A DNA stretch of 64,000 nucleotides. It comes from Actinomycetota bacterium. Its GTDB lineage: Bacteria > Actinomycetota > Geothermincolia > Geothermincolales > RBG-13-55-18. The DNA lies in contig JABLXL010000017.1 of the NCBI GenBank assembly GCA_013178005.1, positions 1 to 64,000 of the forward strand. The letters run 5' to 3'. The position numbers and the translations under genes were made by a program. This document shows, in pieces, positions 46,338 to 55,842 of this stretch; within the stretch, counting starts at the first letter, position 1, and each line of letters starts with the position of its first letter. The notes under the pieces are model-generated. The model worked only from the letters and a program-made list of their open reading frames with translations. It searched no databases and was not told where the DNA came from.

Positions 46338-47864
46338 TCAAGCGGAGAGCCGTTCGTCTATGAAGCCCGCGCAGCGCATGGCCATGGCCATGATGGTGAG
46401 CTGGGGGTTCACCCCCGGCGAGGAGGGCAGTACGCTCCCGTCGCATATGTAAAGGTCTTCCAGGTCCCAGCTCTCACAGGTATGTTTCACCACCGACCAC
46501 TTCGGGTCGCTCCCCATGCGGCAGGTGCCCAGGGGGTGGTAGGCGCTCATGCCCAAGATGTCGCCGGCGCGCACGCGCGAGCGTTCCAGCCTCCTCAGGT
46601 CACGCGGGCCGGTGATCTCGTAATGCCCGGCGAAGGGCGTGAACACCCTTTTTGCGCCCGCCGCGAACCATATCTCCGCCATGAGCACCGTGGCCGCCCT
46701 GGCCTTCTCCACGTCCCGCCCCCGCAGGTTGTAGAGCATGGCGGGCCTGTTTCCCGGGCGCCGCAGGTCCAAAACACGACCATGGGAATCGCTCTCCGAG
46801 ACCATGCCCCCGAAAATGCCCATGTTGGGGTAGGAGGCCATGAGGCGCGCGTTGCGCCTCCCGGCGAAGGGCAATGCCAGGGCGTGGATCTCCGGCGGCA
46901 CCGTCCCTCCCTCGAGCATGATGCCCTCGCCCTTGAACTCGTCCACGTAACAGCACTGGGGTATGCCCTTGGGCGGCCCCAGTGGCTCGTCGAAGAGGGC
47001 TACGGTCTGGGTGGCGGGGTGTATCTGGAGGTTATTACCAACCTGCCCGCTGGAGTTGGCCAGCCCCTGCCGCAGCAGTAAGTAGGGGGTGAACACCGCG
47101 CCCGCCGCGAGCACCGTGACCCGCGCCTCGATCTCGATGCGCTTGCCGTTGGGGCGCCCGGTTGCGGGGTCGAGGAAGCGGCCGCGCACCCCGGCCGCCC
47201 GCCCCGAGCTCACCCTCAGTTCTTCCGCCCGGCAGCGGGTGTAGATGTCCGCCCCCGCCTTCACGGCGTCGGGGATAAAGGAGACGTCCACGCTTTGTTT
47301 GGATCCCGATGGGCAGCCGAAGGCGCAGGCGCCGAACCCCTCGCACTCCTTGGCGTTGCGGGGCAGCCAGCCGCAGGAAAGCCCGAGCTTTTCCGCTCCC
47401 GAGAGGAAGGTGGTGGCGACCTTGCCCGCCACCTCCGGGTCGGCGCGCTTGACGAAGAGGTACTCCTCGAGGTGGCCGTAGATGAGGTTGAGTTCGTCCT
47501 CGCCGATTTCCGTCAATCCATGGGTCAGTTGCCATTTCTTGAGCACCGGGCGCTGCATGCGCAGGGCGGTTCCGGAGTTGACGGTGGTGGTGCCGCCCAC
47601 CGTCTTGCCCATGGGGAGCAGGATGAAAGGCACCCCCAGGGTTATGGTCTGGCCCGCGTCACGGTACATCTTCATGTACGAGTCGGCGGGGTCGAGGTTG
47701 AAGTCCTCGCGGGTGAAGTGCCCGCCTTCCTCCAGGACCACCACGCTGTGCCCCTCGCCCGCCAGCTCCTTGGCGATGGGGCCGCCGCCCGCGCCGGAGC
47801 CTATCACCACCACGTCCACGGAACGGGAGACGTCCCCCTTGACGTCGGTTGGGCCGAGGATCAC
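46338..47864 (-). CDS. GMC-type FAD-dependent oxidoreductase
   Basis: 508 aa. The N-terminal dinucleotide motif VVVIGSGAGGGPIAKELA, the KTVGGTTTVNSG substrate loop, the CEGFGACAFGCPSGSK cysteine cluster found in long-chain alcohol/sterol oxidase relatives, and the C-terminal HPLGTCRMGSDPK with the active-site His are all visible. GTG 47864 overlaps the stop of the upstream gene as GTGA. It would oxidise an alcohol group using FAD. The small upstream protein is its probable accessory subunit. Not a glucose oxidase; substrate unknown. Confidence 0.88.
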   Translation of the reverse strand: MILGPTDVKGDVSRSVDVVVIGSGAGGGPIAKELAGEGHSVVVLEEGGHFTREDFNLDPADSYMKMYRDAGQTITLGVPFILLPMGKTVGGTTTVNSGTALRMQRPVLKKWQLTHGLTEIGEDELNLIYGHLEEYLFVKRADPEVAGKVATTFLSGAEKLGLSCGWLPRNAKECEGFGACAFGCPSGSKQSVDVSFIPDAVKAGADIYTRCRAEELRVSSGRAAGVRGRFLDPATGRPNGKRIEIEARVTVLAAGAVFTPYLLLRQGLANSSGQVGNNLQIHPATQTVALFDEPLGPPKGIPQCCYVDEFKGEGIMLEGGTVPPEIHALALPFAGRRNARLMASYPNMGIFGGMVSESDSHGRVLDLRRPGNRPAMLYNLRGRDVEKARAATVLMAEIWFAAGAKRVFTPFAGHYEITGPRDLRRLERSRVRAGDILGMSAYHPLGTCRMGSDPKWSVVKHTCESWDLEDLYICDGSVLPSSPGVNPQLTIMAMAMRCAGFIDERLSA

Positions 47865-48316
47865 TTCCCCACCTCCCCGCCCTGCCCCGCTTTCGGGGGG
47901 AGGCTACGGTCCCGCGTCACCACCCGCAGGTTGGACTCCTCCTTCAGCGCCTTGGCGTCGAAGCCCAGGGGCACCGCCACCTCGGGGCGCCGGTAGTAGG
48001 ACATGAGCAAGGGCAGGCCGGGGAGCACCGCCACCCCGCGCAGCAACGGGTTGCGCGACGACATGACGCGGTTCAGGAGCTCGTCTTTCTCGTGGGACGT
48101 AAGGCGCGAGAACGGCTTTCCCTTGAGGAAAATAGAAAGGGCCCGCAGGGCGATGCCGCAGACCGCAAACAACATTTTCAGCTCGGGCGCTCCCGCCGCG
48201 AAGTATTCCTCGATGAAGGCCGACTGCCCCTCCAGGTCGATGGGGGGAAGGCCCTCCGGTTCCCCCACGTACGCTTCCATCAACTCGCGCAGGTGTCGGC
48301 CTGAAAGCAGCCTCAT
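47861..48316 (-). CDS. GMC oxidoreductase-associated small subunit-like protein
   Basis: 151 aa, mostly helical: SGRHLRELMEAYV..., a hydrophobic helix (LKMLFAVCGIALRALSIFL), and the RLTSHEKDELLNRVM and LLMSYYRRPEVAVPLGF segments. Similar small proteins (gluconate dehydrogenase subunit 3-like) precede GMC oxidoreductases and assist export or maturation; the assignment rests on size, context and these motifs. GGAGGG precedes ATG 48316. It overlaps the oxidoreductase start by 4 bp. Confidence 0.65.
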   Translation of the reverse strand: MRLLSGRHLRELMEAYVGEPEGLPPIDLEGQSAFIEEYFAAGAPELKMLFAVCGIALRALSIFLKGKPFSRLTSHEKDELLNRVMSSRNPLLRGVAVLPGLPLLMSYYRRPEVAVPLGFDAKALKEESNLRVVTRDRSLPPKAGQGGEVGK

Positions 48317-48326
48317 CTCTTCCCTC

Positions 48327-48545
48327 CTGGCCCCGCTCCGTCTTAATGGGAGAACCTGCCGGGGGTGCCGGTTTCCCCCGCCATTTTACCACCGCGATGG
48401 GGATTCGGTGGGATGCTGTGTCTTTTATTGGGAGAGGCGGGGGTGAAGCCGACTTCTTTTCTGGCCCGCTCGGCTATAATGGGATATCCTGCCATGGGTA
48501 CCGGCTTCCCCCGCCATTTTGCCACCGCGATGGGGATTCGGTGGG
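48327..48545. repeat. ~85-bp imperfect direct duplication upstream of the GMC operon
   Basis: Bases 48327-48412 and 48461-48545 match along TGGCCCGCTC...AATGGGA...CCTGCC...CCGCCATTTT.CCACCGCGATGG, offset about 133 bp, with around ten differences. TATAAT hexamers occur in the second unit (about 48473) and again at 48578-48583, the latter a possible promoter element for the plus-strand hydrolase. Confidence 0.8.
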
Positions 48546-48639
48546 CGAGGCGGAGCTTGGGGCCGATCGAATAAGGCTATAATTGATGAGTGGATGGATG
48601 GACGATCGTCAGTTAGCTTGATGCCGAGGGGGTAAGCAG

Positions 48640-49551
48640 ATGGCCGGGATGAACGCGAAAGGAGAGGGGTTCACGCGCGAGGACCACGTGTTCCGCAGCC
48701 GCAGGAAGAAATGCGCGGCATGGTTGTACCGACCGGAGGGGGTGACCAAGCCGCCGGTGGTGGTCATGGCCCACGGCTTCGGGGCGCAGCGGGACTTCGG
48801 GCTGGAGCCCTACGCGGGGGCCTTCGCGCGCCGGGGCCTGTCCGTCTTCCTCTTCGATTATCGCAACTTCGGCGCCAGCGAGGGCGAGCCCCGCAACCTG
48901 GTCAATCCGTGGCGGCACCTGCGCGACTGGAAGGCGGCCATCGCCTACGTGAGGTCCTTAAAGGAGGTGGACGGATCTCGCCTGGGCTTGTGGGGTTCTT
49001 CCTATAGCGGAGGCCACGTCATCGTAACCGCGTCCCGTGACGAGGGCGTTGCGGCGATATCGGCGCAGGTCCCCTTCGTGGACGGGTTTTCCTCCGCCGC
49101 GTACACGGGGACGAGGCACGCTCTGCAGGCTACGGCGGCGGGGCTTAAGGACCTCGCGAGGGCATTCACCTTCCGGGAGCCCTACCGCGTGCCCATTGTC
49201 TCCGATCCAAAGACCTTCGGGATCATGAACACCCCCGAATCCGAGCCCGGCTACATGGCCATAGTGCCGGAGGGCACGGATTGGAGGAACGAGTGCCCGG
49301 CGCGGGCGGTGCTGGAGCTTTTGCTGTACCGCCCCATAAAGCGTGCGCGCAAGGTGAGGTGCCCAGCCCTGGTTATCCTGGGGGAAAAGGACAGCCTCAT
49401 CAAGCCCACGGCGGTGGAAAAGGCGGCTTCGCGCATGAGGGAGGTCACCCTGGTGCACCTGCCGGTGGGGCATTTCGACGTCTATACGGGCGATTGGTTC
49501 CGCAAGGTTTCGGAGACGCAGGCCGACTTCTTCGTCCACCACCTGTCATGA
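48640..49551 (+). CDS. alpha/beta hydrolase
   Basis: 303 aa. The nucleophile elbow is GLWGSSYSGG (G-x-S-x-G, Ser near residue 120). The oxyanion segment is MAHGFGAQRD, the acid lies in ILGEKDSL, and the His in LPVGHFDVY completes the triad. This is the layout of the X-Pro dipeptidyl/esterase-like clade of the superfamily. ATG 48640 follows GGGGGTAAGCAG. Cytoplasmic, single gene. The substrate is unknown; esterase or thioesterase activity is likely. Confidence 0.85.
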   Translation: MAGMNAKGEGFTREDHVFRSRRKKCAAWLYRPEGVTKPPVVVMAHGFGAQRDFGLEPYAGAFARRGLSVFLFDYRNFGASEGEPRNLVNPWRHLRDWKAAIAYVRSLKEVDGSRLGLWGSSYSGGHVIVTASRDEGVAAISAQVPFVDGFSSAAYTGTRHALQATAAGLKDLARAFTFREPYRVPIVSDPKTFGIMNTPESEPGYMAIVPEGTDWRNECPARAVLELLLYRPIKRARKVRCPALVILGEKDSLIKPTAVEKAASRMREVTLVHLPVGHFDVYTGDWFRKVSETQADFFVHHLS

Positions 49552-49777
49552 CTTTCAATATAGAAGAGCCTGGCCCGCGCGGGTTGAAGGCCTACTCGTG
49601 GGGGAAACGTCCCGTGGTAGCCGGTGACTTTAAATATGGAAGGACCTGCGTGGTTTCAAGGGCAGCCGCATATCCGGCTTTTTCGTGCGTTACCTATCAC
49701 GAACCTCCGCGCAAGGAGGCGGTCGCCCAGGGATCAGCCATATATCTGGATTTTTCATGCGCCACCTATGGAGACCT

Positions 49778-50863
49778 TCAATCTCCGAACGAGGTGCCCA
49801 CGGAGCGCGCGTACTGCACCAGCTCTCCTTCCGGCGGGACCTTGCGCTGCTCGGCGACCGCCTCCTCAAGAGGCACCGCCTTGATTTCCGGGGTGCGCAG
49901 GCAGGCCATCTTCCCGAATTCTCCCTCCACCGCCATCTCCACCGCCTTGACCCCGAAGCGGGTGGCGAGGATGCGGTCGAAGGGGGAAGGGGCGCCGCCC
50001 CTCTGCAGGTGGCCGAGCACCGTGACGCGCGTCTCTATGCCGGTATAGCTCTCTATCTCCGCGCCCACCAGGTCCCCTATCCCGCCCAACACCTTCCTTC
50101 CATTGCCGAAGTTCTTCTCGATCACGCCAAGCTGCGGGTGGGGCGCCCCCTCCGCCACCACGATGATGCTGAAGCTCTTGCCCGCGTCGTGCCGCTGCAG
50201 GAGCTTGGCGCAGATGCCGTCGATGGTGAAGGGGATCTCAGGGATGAGGATGACGTCACCGCCGCCGGCGATACCCGCCTCCAGGGCTATCCAGCCGGAA
50301 TTGCGCCCCATCACCTCAACGATCATGGCGCGGTGGTGGGATTCCGCCGTGGTGTGCAGCTTGTCGATGGCCTCGGTGGCGGTGTGCAGGGCGGTGTCGA
50401 AACCGAAGGTTATGTCCGTGGCCATGAGGTCGTTGTCGATGGTCTTGGGGATGCCCACGATGGGGGCTCCGCGCTTGAAGAGCTCCAGGGCGATGCGCAT
50501 GCTGCCGTCGCCGCCGATGACCACCAGGGCGTCCAGGCCTAGCATGTCGATGTTCTCGAGGACCACGTAGGAGAGGTCCACGTAGCGCTCATCCCCGTTG
50601 TCCCTAAGCAGGTAATGGAAGGGGTTGTCGCGGTTGGTGGTGCCCAGGATGGTGCCCCCCCGGTGCAGGATGCCCGAGACCCCGCCTTCGTCCAGGCGGC
50701 AGGCGTTGCCGTTGATGAGCCCGCCGAACCCGTCCCTGATCCCCACCACCTCGAGGCCGTAACGGTGGATGGCTGCCTTGGTGACCGCGCGTATCACCGC
50801 GTTAAGGCCCGGGCAATCGCCACCTCCCGTGAGCACTCCTATGCGCTTTATCCTCGCTCTCAA
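49778..50863 (-). CDS. pfkA: 6-phosphofructokinase
   Basis: About 361 aa. The N-terminal GVLTGGGDCPGLN, the GGDGS loop, GIPKTIDNDLMATD with the catalytic Asp, and MGRNSGWIA identify the PFK family. It phosphorylates fructose 6-phosphate. Gly in GGDGS with Lys in PKTIDND is a combination found in actinobacterial-type enzymes and does not by itself settle ATP versus pyrophosphate as donor. TTG 50863 is chosen because GGAGGG lies seven bases upstream and the domain starts at once; a longer frame to 50974 would add an atypical extension. Confidence 0.92.
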   Translation of the reverse strand: MRARIKRIGVLTGGGDCPGLNAVIRAVTKAAIHRYGLEVVGIRDGFGGLINGNACRLDEGGVSGILHRGGTILGTTNRDNPFHYLLRDNGDERYVDLSYVVLENIDMLGLDALVVIGGDGSMRIALELFKRGAPIVGIPKTIDNDLMATDITFGFDTALHTATEAIDKLHTTAESHHRAMIVEVMGRNSGWIALEAGIAGGGDVILIPEIPFTIDGICAKLLQRHDAGKSFSIIVVAEGAPHPQLGVIEKNFGNGRKVLGGIGDLVGAEIESYTGIETRVTVLGHLQRGGAPSPFDRILATRFGVKAVEMAVEGEFGKMACLRTPEIKAVPLEEAVAEQRKVPPEGELVQYARSVGTSFGD

Positions 50864-51614
50864 ATCAGCACCCTCCTCCTTGATCGCAAGGGCCTTTACC
50901 GCCTCGCGCCGAACCTTGGCAAGGATCGCGAACGACGCGTTTTCCGGCACGACGCGGAGTCGCGTCCCGTGCATGAACCGTGCCGATCAACCGTGACACC
51001 CTTTCGCCACGGACGGCGTATCCGCGTCGTGGACCGAGTCGTAGTGTCGTTGACTCGAGCGCATGTATGGCTCTGATCCCGCGGACCTTACAGCGACGGC
51101 TCAGTCCTCGCTCCTCCGAACATGTCCGGGCTTCGTGCCAGTTCAGAGATCCATACGTGGCGGATGCCCGCCATACGGACCTCGATATTCTTTTGTAGGG
51201 GGAATTGTCGAGCAATGGATTTGGATCGCCATCCACCGCCTGGTTGGTTTGTCTTTTTCCAACGGTTGTTATATGCGCGCTCATGGTGCGGCGCATGTAA
51301 GCCGCTGTCTCGTGGTTGGTTTTTCTTTTTTCCAACGGTTCTTATATGCGCTGCCGCGCCCCGAGCCGAAAGCGTTCTCAGCGGACAAGGGCTTTTATTC
51401 GGGTTGAGTGAGAGGATGGCCTTCGACCTCTTTACTCAATGCTGCAAGAAAGGAAAGCGATCATGGGTGTGTGTTGACCGAAAGGGAAGTCAAGTTGACG
51501 TCAAACGTCATACGGTCATTTGGACATGCGTTAAGGCTGAGGCCGATGGCCAGGCCTGACCCCAGGCCTATTGACAGGTGGGGCGGGCGAGATTACCATA
51601 GGGTAAATTAAACG
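50864..51614. other. intergenic region with a short direct repeat
   Basis: About 750 bp. A 38-bp sequence (TGGTTGGTTTGTCTTTTTCC, then AACGGTT.TTATATGCGC) at about 51242-51279 recurs at 51313-51351 with small changes. No gene, tRNA or terminator is supported. Confidence 0.5.
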
Positions 51615-51630
51615 GAATGACATGTCATTC
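51615..51630. promoter_or_regulatory. perfect 16-bp palindrome, probable TetR operator
   Basis: GAATGACATGTCATTC is fully self-complementary and lies just upstream of the TetR-family start codon, the normal place for an autoregulatory operator. Binding by the adjacent regulator is inferred. Confidence 0.65.
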
Positions 51631-51647
51631 AGCTCATGGGGGAGCGG

Positions 51648-52268
51648 ATGGAGCAGACGCTGGCGGAAAGGCGGCGCAGCGAGATCCTGGGGGCGGCGAT
51701 CAGGGTCTTTTCCGAGAAGGGATACCACGGCGCGAAGATCGAGGACATCGCGGCGGAACTCCAGATCGGCCACGGAACCTTCTACCGTTACTTCAAGAAC
51801 AAGCTCGACATCTTCAACCACGTGGTGGAGGAGATCATCTCGGTGGCGGCCGAGCTGGTTTCGGATATTGACCCCGGGCGCCCGCAATCCCTGGAGGAAT
51901 ACAAGCATCAATTGGAGGAGATAGGAGACCGTCTCTTCGGCCTCTTCAAGGCCAACCCCGAGTACTCCCGCATCCTCTTCTACGAGGCCTTCGGGATAAG
52001 CGACCCCGAGCTGCAGAAAAGGATAATCAACGTCTTCGACGTCTTCGGGAGCTACACGGAGATGTACCTCAGGAACGGCATAGAGAAGGGCTACCTGCGC
52101 GAGGGGATGCACGTGAGGGAAACCGCCCTGGCCATAAACGCCGCCCTCTTCGAGGCCTGCAAGCGGGTGGTCCTCTCGGAGGACCCCGACCTGGCCCTCG
52201 GGATATGGAAGGAGACCGTTATCTCCCTGATGCTGGAGGGATTGGCAAAAAAAGGAGATCGGCCCTGA
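51648..52268 (+). CDS. TetR family transcriptional regulator
   Basis: 206 aa. The N-terminal helix-turn-helix reads ILGAAIRVFSEKGYHGAKIEDIAAEL..GHGTFYRYFKNK, the canonical TetR signature. The C-terminal ligand domain is helical and specific to this protein. ATG 51648 has GGGGAG four bases upstream; ATG 51636 in the same frame lacks one. A perfect palindrome just upstream suggests autorepression, and the membrane protein gene 115 bp downstream in the same direction is the likely regulated partner. Confidence 0.93.
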   Translation: MEQTLAERRRSEILGAAIRVFSEKGYHGAKIEDIAAELQIGHGTFYRYFKNKLDIFNHVVEEIISVAAELVSDIDPGRPQSLEEYKHQLEEIGDRLFGLFKANPEYSRILFYEAFGISDPELQKRIINVFDVFGSYTEMYLRNGIEKGYLREGMHVRETALAINAALFEACKRVVLSEDPDLALGIWKETVISLMLEGLAKKGDRP

Positions 52269-52383
52269 GTCTTCCCGCTCGGTGCCGGTTTTTCGGGTCG
52301 AAGGGGAAAAGCGTATGGCGCGATGCCGGCGATGGTATCACTTTAGTCGGTTAACCGCTTGAGGCATGGGGAGGTGTTAGGAC

Positions 52384-53502
52384 ATGGTACAGGTGGACGT
52401 TTTCTGGTCCTACGGCATCGGGTCCAGTTTCGCCCTGGCCGCCTTCAGGCAGTTGCGCAGGATGAAGGCGGAGAACGATGTCAGGAAGTGGAAACTGGGC
52501 TGGAAGGGCGCGGAAAGCCTGCCCGCCCCCGGGGAGGCCGGGAGCGACATGGAGGCGATCCCAGCGGGGCTGAGCGAGAGCAACGGCCAGGCGTTCCAGG
52601 AGTTGGTAAGACAGCTTAAGGCAAGCGGCTTCAAGCCGGGAAGGATGGGCTTACAGGATCTCAAAGCCCTGCAAAAAGCAGTCAGGAGCTGGTTCGAGGC
52701 CAACGGCGACGCCTTCAACAACGAGTACTTCCTTAAAAACCTGCTCTTCCTCTCCCTGCTTTTCGTCCCCTCAGGGTCGGTGCTCCTGTGGTCCAACCCT
52801 AGCTGGGAGACCATGCAGGTGGGCAAGTACGAGACCATCCCGCAGTGGCTGGTGGGGGTCTTCACCACCACTAACGTGACCCAGGGCATACTCGGTTTCT
52901 ACCTCACCTGGCGGTCCCTGATGAAAGGGAAGTATTACCAGGCGGCTATGCACACCTTCCTGTCCTATCTGGGCTTCTTCTTCATCCTTGTCAACGGTTG
53001 GGACAACAAGGGCTACCAGCGCTTCTTCTCCAAGAACCGCGAGTCCTTCGAGACATGGAGCTGGAAGAACGTGGTCCCCTGGGCGTTCTCCGACGTGGCA
53101 ATGATCCTGCTCGCCTACGGCACCATGTTCCTGCCCCTGATGTATTACTGGATCATCGACTGGGTGCTCAAGGGCGAGGACATGGAGAAGGGCGTCGAGC
53201 AGAAGGAGCTTCTGGACCGCCTGCCGGAGGCCCTCAAGGAGTTCGGCAGCGTCAACGCCGCCATCTTCGGTGGCGCCCTGGGCGGAGCAATCCTGGCCAC
53301 CGTGCTGGTGCGCCGCCTGGGATGGGCGAAGGGCATGGCGGCCTGGGCGGCTCTCATGGGATTGAACCTCAGCAAAATCGGTTTCGGGCCTGTCCTGTGC
53401 AGGAAGGTTATGCGGGTGGACGACCTCGTCGGCGTCCCGGTCGAGGAGATGGTGAGGAAGGAGATCCAGGCCCTCAAGGAGCCGGCGCAGGTTAGCGCCT
53501 GA
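52384..53502 (+). CDS. multi-spanning membrane protein of unknown function
   Basis: 372 aa. After an N-terminal soluble part of about 115 residues come hydrophobic segments at about 119-137 (NLLFLSLLFVPSGSVLLW), 155-175, 190-207, 235-262 and 290-330. The opening VDVFWSYGIGSSFALAAFRQL may be another membrane helix. Loops are Trp/Lys rich. No transport or enzyme motif recognised. The start ATG 52384 is preceded by GGGGAGGTGTTAGGAC. It lies directly downstream of the TetR gene and is followed by a GC hairpin at 53543-53563, so it probably forms an independently regulated pair with it. Confidence 0.7.
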   Translation: MVQVDVFWSYGIGSSFALAAFRQLRRMKAENDVRKWKLGWKGAESLPAPGEAGSDMEAIPAGLSESNGQAFQELVRQLKASGFKPGRMGLQDLKALQKAVRSWFEANGDAFNNEYFLKNLLFLSLLFVPSGSVLLWSNPSWETMQVGKYETIPQWLVGVFTTTNVTQGILGFYLTWRSLMKGKYYQAAMHTFLSYLGFFFILVNGWDNKGYQRFFSKNRESFETWSWKNVVPWAFSDVAMILLAYGTMFLPLMYYWIIDWVLKGEDMEKGVEQKELLDRLPEALKEFGSVNAAIFGGALGGAILATVLVRRLGWAKGMAAWAALMGLNLSKIGFGPVLCRKVMRVDDLVGVPVEEMVRKEIQALKEPAQVSA

Positions 53503-53542
53503 TATTCGGCAGCGCACCCGCTCGCGTGAGCGAGCCTGAACC

Positions 53543-53563
53543 GGGGGCGGCATGGCCGCCCCC
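53543..53563 (+). terminator. 9-bp GC stem hairpin downstream of membrane protein gene
   Basis: GGGGGCGGC and GCCGCCCCC are separated by three bases, about 40 bp after the stop codon. No T run. The remaining bases up to 53997 hold no supported gene. Confidence 0.5.
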
Positions 53564-53997
53564 GCCTTATCTTCCGGGCCGCGCGAAGCTTCCCGGTGGG
53601 AACGGGCCGGTCACGTGGAAAGGGCACATGAGCGGATCATGCGAGGTGCACGACGGCGCAGAAAACCTCGCCAGGCATATCGCCTGGACCGCGGGAGGCA
53701 TGGTATTCCTGCCGAATTCGCCACATGCCTGGTGCCAGGCTTTGGAGCCGGGACAAGGGAACTCGGCTGGGAGCAAAGCGGCCGGATTATGACGACGGCC
53801 CTGGCACCGTTCCTCGCGAGGTTGAGAACACAGGCGAGGCGGGTATATATGTATTGGTAGACGCAAATGTGGGGTTCCGCGAAAAACAATCCATGCGCGC
53901 AGTGGATGCATATATGATGGGCGGAACGCCATCCGACGCCTCTTGTGTGAATTAGCCCAGCGGAGGTAGGGGCGCTTTTGCTGGAGTCGATGGGGAG

Positions 53998-54804
53998 ATG
54001 TCGGGTCGGAAAAGGGCGCTGGTCATTCTCAAGAACTGGCTGTTCGCCGTGATTATGGCGTCGGCGGCCATCTTTCTCGCTGTCGAGGCCTTTGCCCCAC
54101 CGCGATTCGCGGATGTGCCTGACGGGGCAGTTCATTATGGCGTGAACGGTTGTTCGGCATTGGGGCTTTGTTCAGAGGAGACCGACCCTGGCGGTGGAGA
54201 TAACCACATCGCGGAACAGGAGCGCGAGGCCCCGGGGAGCCAAAGCATACTGGAGCCGGGAGATATCCTCCTCGGCAGGTGCAGGTTGAGTCCGGTCCCC
54301 TCGCTCGATCCCTTCCAGAGCTGGACGCACGCGGCGATATATGTCGGCGATGAGACCATCGTGGTGGCTGGGAACCCTGCCACCGGAGTCGTCGAGAGGT
54401 CTCTCGAATCCTGGATGTATCCCGAGATGACATGGGTGTGCTATATGCGCGTGAAAGTGCCCGACGAAAGCGTGAGGGAAAAAGCCGTGGAGTTCGCACG
54501 CGAGAAGCTCGGGCAGCCCTATGACATCAACTGGCTGTCGAAACAGGCAGACGGAGAGAGCTGGTACTGCAGCGAGCTGATATGGGCGGCTTATCGTCAT
54601 GCCAGCGATGGCGGTATCGACCTAGTCACGTGGCCGGACTTTTTCGGCGTGTCGCCCGACGAAATATATTCCCACGAGGCCACTTACGAAATCGGGGGTC
54701 ATTACGAAAAGCGCCCCGATACCATCTTCTCCCTGGGCGCGAAGATATCCCTCATCTGCATCCTCCTATGCGCGGGGGCCTTTTGGCCGCGTTGCGCCAT
54801 GTGA
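53998..54804 (+). CDS. NlpC/P60-like (YiiX-type) membrane-anchored protein
   Basis: 268 aa. The N-terminal membrane anchor is NWLFAVIMASAAIFLAVEAF. The domain carries PGDILLGRC, a WTHAAIYVGD His motif near residue 110 and a WYCSELIWAAY Cys motif near residue 190, the permuted NlpC/P60 pattern (PF05708) in which Cys follows His. A last hydrophobic segment (ISLICILLCAGAF) may re-enter the membrane. GATGGGGAG precedes ATG 53998. Likely a thiol hydrolase of cell-wall peptides or lipids, but substrate unknown. Confidence 0.82.
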   Translation: MSGRKRALVILKNWLFAVIMASAAIFLAVEAFAPPRFADVPDGAVHYGVNGCSALGLCSEETDPGGGDNHIAEQEREAPGSQSILEPGDILLGRCRLSPVPSLDPFQSWTHAAIYVGDETIVVAGNPATGVVERSLESWMYPEMTWVCYMRVKVPDESVREKAVEFAREKLGQPYDINWLSKQADGESWYCSELIWAAYRHASDGGIDLVTWPDFFGVSPDEIYSHEATYEIGGHYEKRPDTIFSLGAKISLICILLCAGAFWPRCAM

Positions 54805-54938
54805 CTGCACCGGCAGGAATACCCTCCTCTCGTCGCTTTCGGAAATGCCGTCATTTGACATGCCGCTTGCCGGTGGCGATGCTTTTGGCAGAGGCTTAAT
54901 CGTAAGAGTGGGGAGGGACCGAGCAGAGGAGGGGAGCC

Positions 54939-55715
54939 ATGCAGGTAGAGGTGGAAAAATCAGGTAAGGTATACACGGTGATAATCAACCGTCCCGAGGT
55001 AAGGAACGCCATCGACTACGAGACCTCGCGCCAGCTCGCCGACGCCTTCCGCGCCTTCGATGCCGACGATGAGGCATGCGTGGCGGTGCTCTGGGGCGCG
55101 CACGGCACTTTCTGCGCCGGCGCGGACTTGAAAGCGCTGGCCTCGAACCCCCTGCAGGAGGCGCTTCGCCTCCACGAGGACATGGCCGAGGACGGTCCCC
55201 TCGGCCCCACCCGCATGCTCCTCTCCAAGCCGGTCATCGCCGCCATTTCCGGTTACTGCGTGGCGGGCGGCCTCGAGCTTGCGGTATGGTGTGACCTGAG
55301 GGTGGCGGAGGAGGACGCGGTGCTGGGGATATTCGAACGCCGCTTCGGTGTGCCCCTCATCGACGGCGGGACCCAGCGCCTGCCTCGCCTCATCGGCATG
55401 AGCCGGGCCCTGGACCTCATCCTCACCGGGCGCCCGGTATCTGCGCGTGAGGCCCTGGAGATGGGGCTGGTCAACCGCGTGGTGGAGAAGGGGAAGGCCA
55501 GGGAGGCCGCGGAGGAGCTGGCGGCCCAGCTCGCGGAATTTCCCCAGGCCTGCATGCGCAATGACCGCGAGGCGCTGTACCGGGGCATGGGGCGCCCCTT
55601 CGAGGAGGGCTTGGAGCTGGAATACCGCCTGGGCATGAAGACCCTGGAGAGCGGGGAGTCCGTGGAGGGCGCGGGCCGCTTTACGGCGGGCGAGGGCAAA
55701 CACGGCACGTTTTAA
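54939..55715 (+). CDS. enoyl-CoA hydratase/isomerase (crotonase) family protein
   Basis: 258 aa. Oxyanion-hole segments are GTFCAGADLKAL and GYCVAGGLELAVW. At the first catalytic position ERRFGVPLIDGGTQRLPR places Arg where hydratases have Glu, and the second is an Asp in ALDLILTG, so hydration is possible but not assured; this pattern is common in the FadB1/EchA-type actinobacterial clade. AGAGGAGGGG precedes ATG 54939. A beta-oxidation role alongside the acyl-CoA dehydrogenase at the left end is possible. Confidence 0.85.
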   Translation: MQVEVEKSGKVYTVIINRPEVRNAIDYETSRQLADAFRAFDADDEACVAVLWGAHGTFCAGADLKALASNPLQEALRLHEDMAEDGPLGPTRMLLSKPVIAAISGYCVAGGLELAVWCDLRVAEEDAVLGIFERRFGVPLIDGGTQRLPRLIGMSRALDLILTGRPVSAREALEMGLVNRVVEKGKAREAAEELAAQLAEFPQACMRNDREALYRGMGRPFEEGLELEYRLGMKTLESGESVEGAGRFTAGEGKHGTF

Positions 55716-55842
55716 AGGTCAGGCCCAGGTTCTGTTACTCCCTGGAGACGTGCACTCTTGGATCATCGAGATAACCGCGTGCGGTGGGTGAAAGCTGCTT
55801 TGAAAGAAAGTTCCGGGGCAACAAAAGAACGGGGCATTACCT

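Noticed and set aside
49552-49777. Further gene-end duplication near phosphofructokinase
   Set aside because: Only short, degenerate similarities (such as GACTTT.AATAT.GAAG) are visible; not convincing as a repeat pair.
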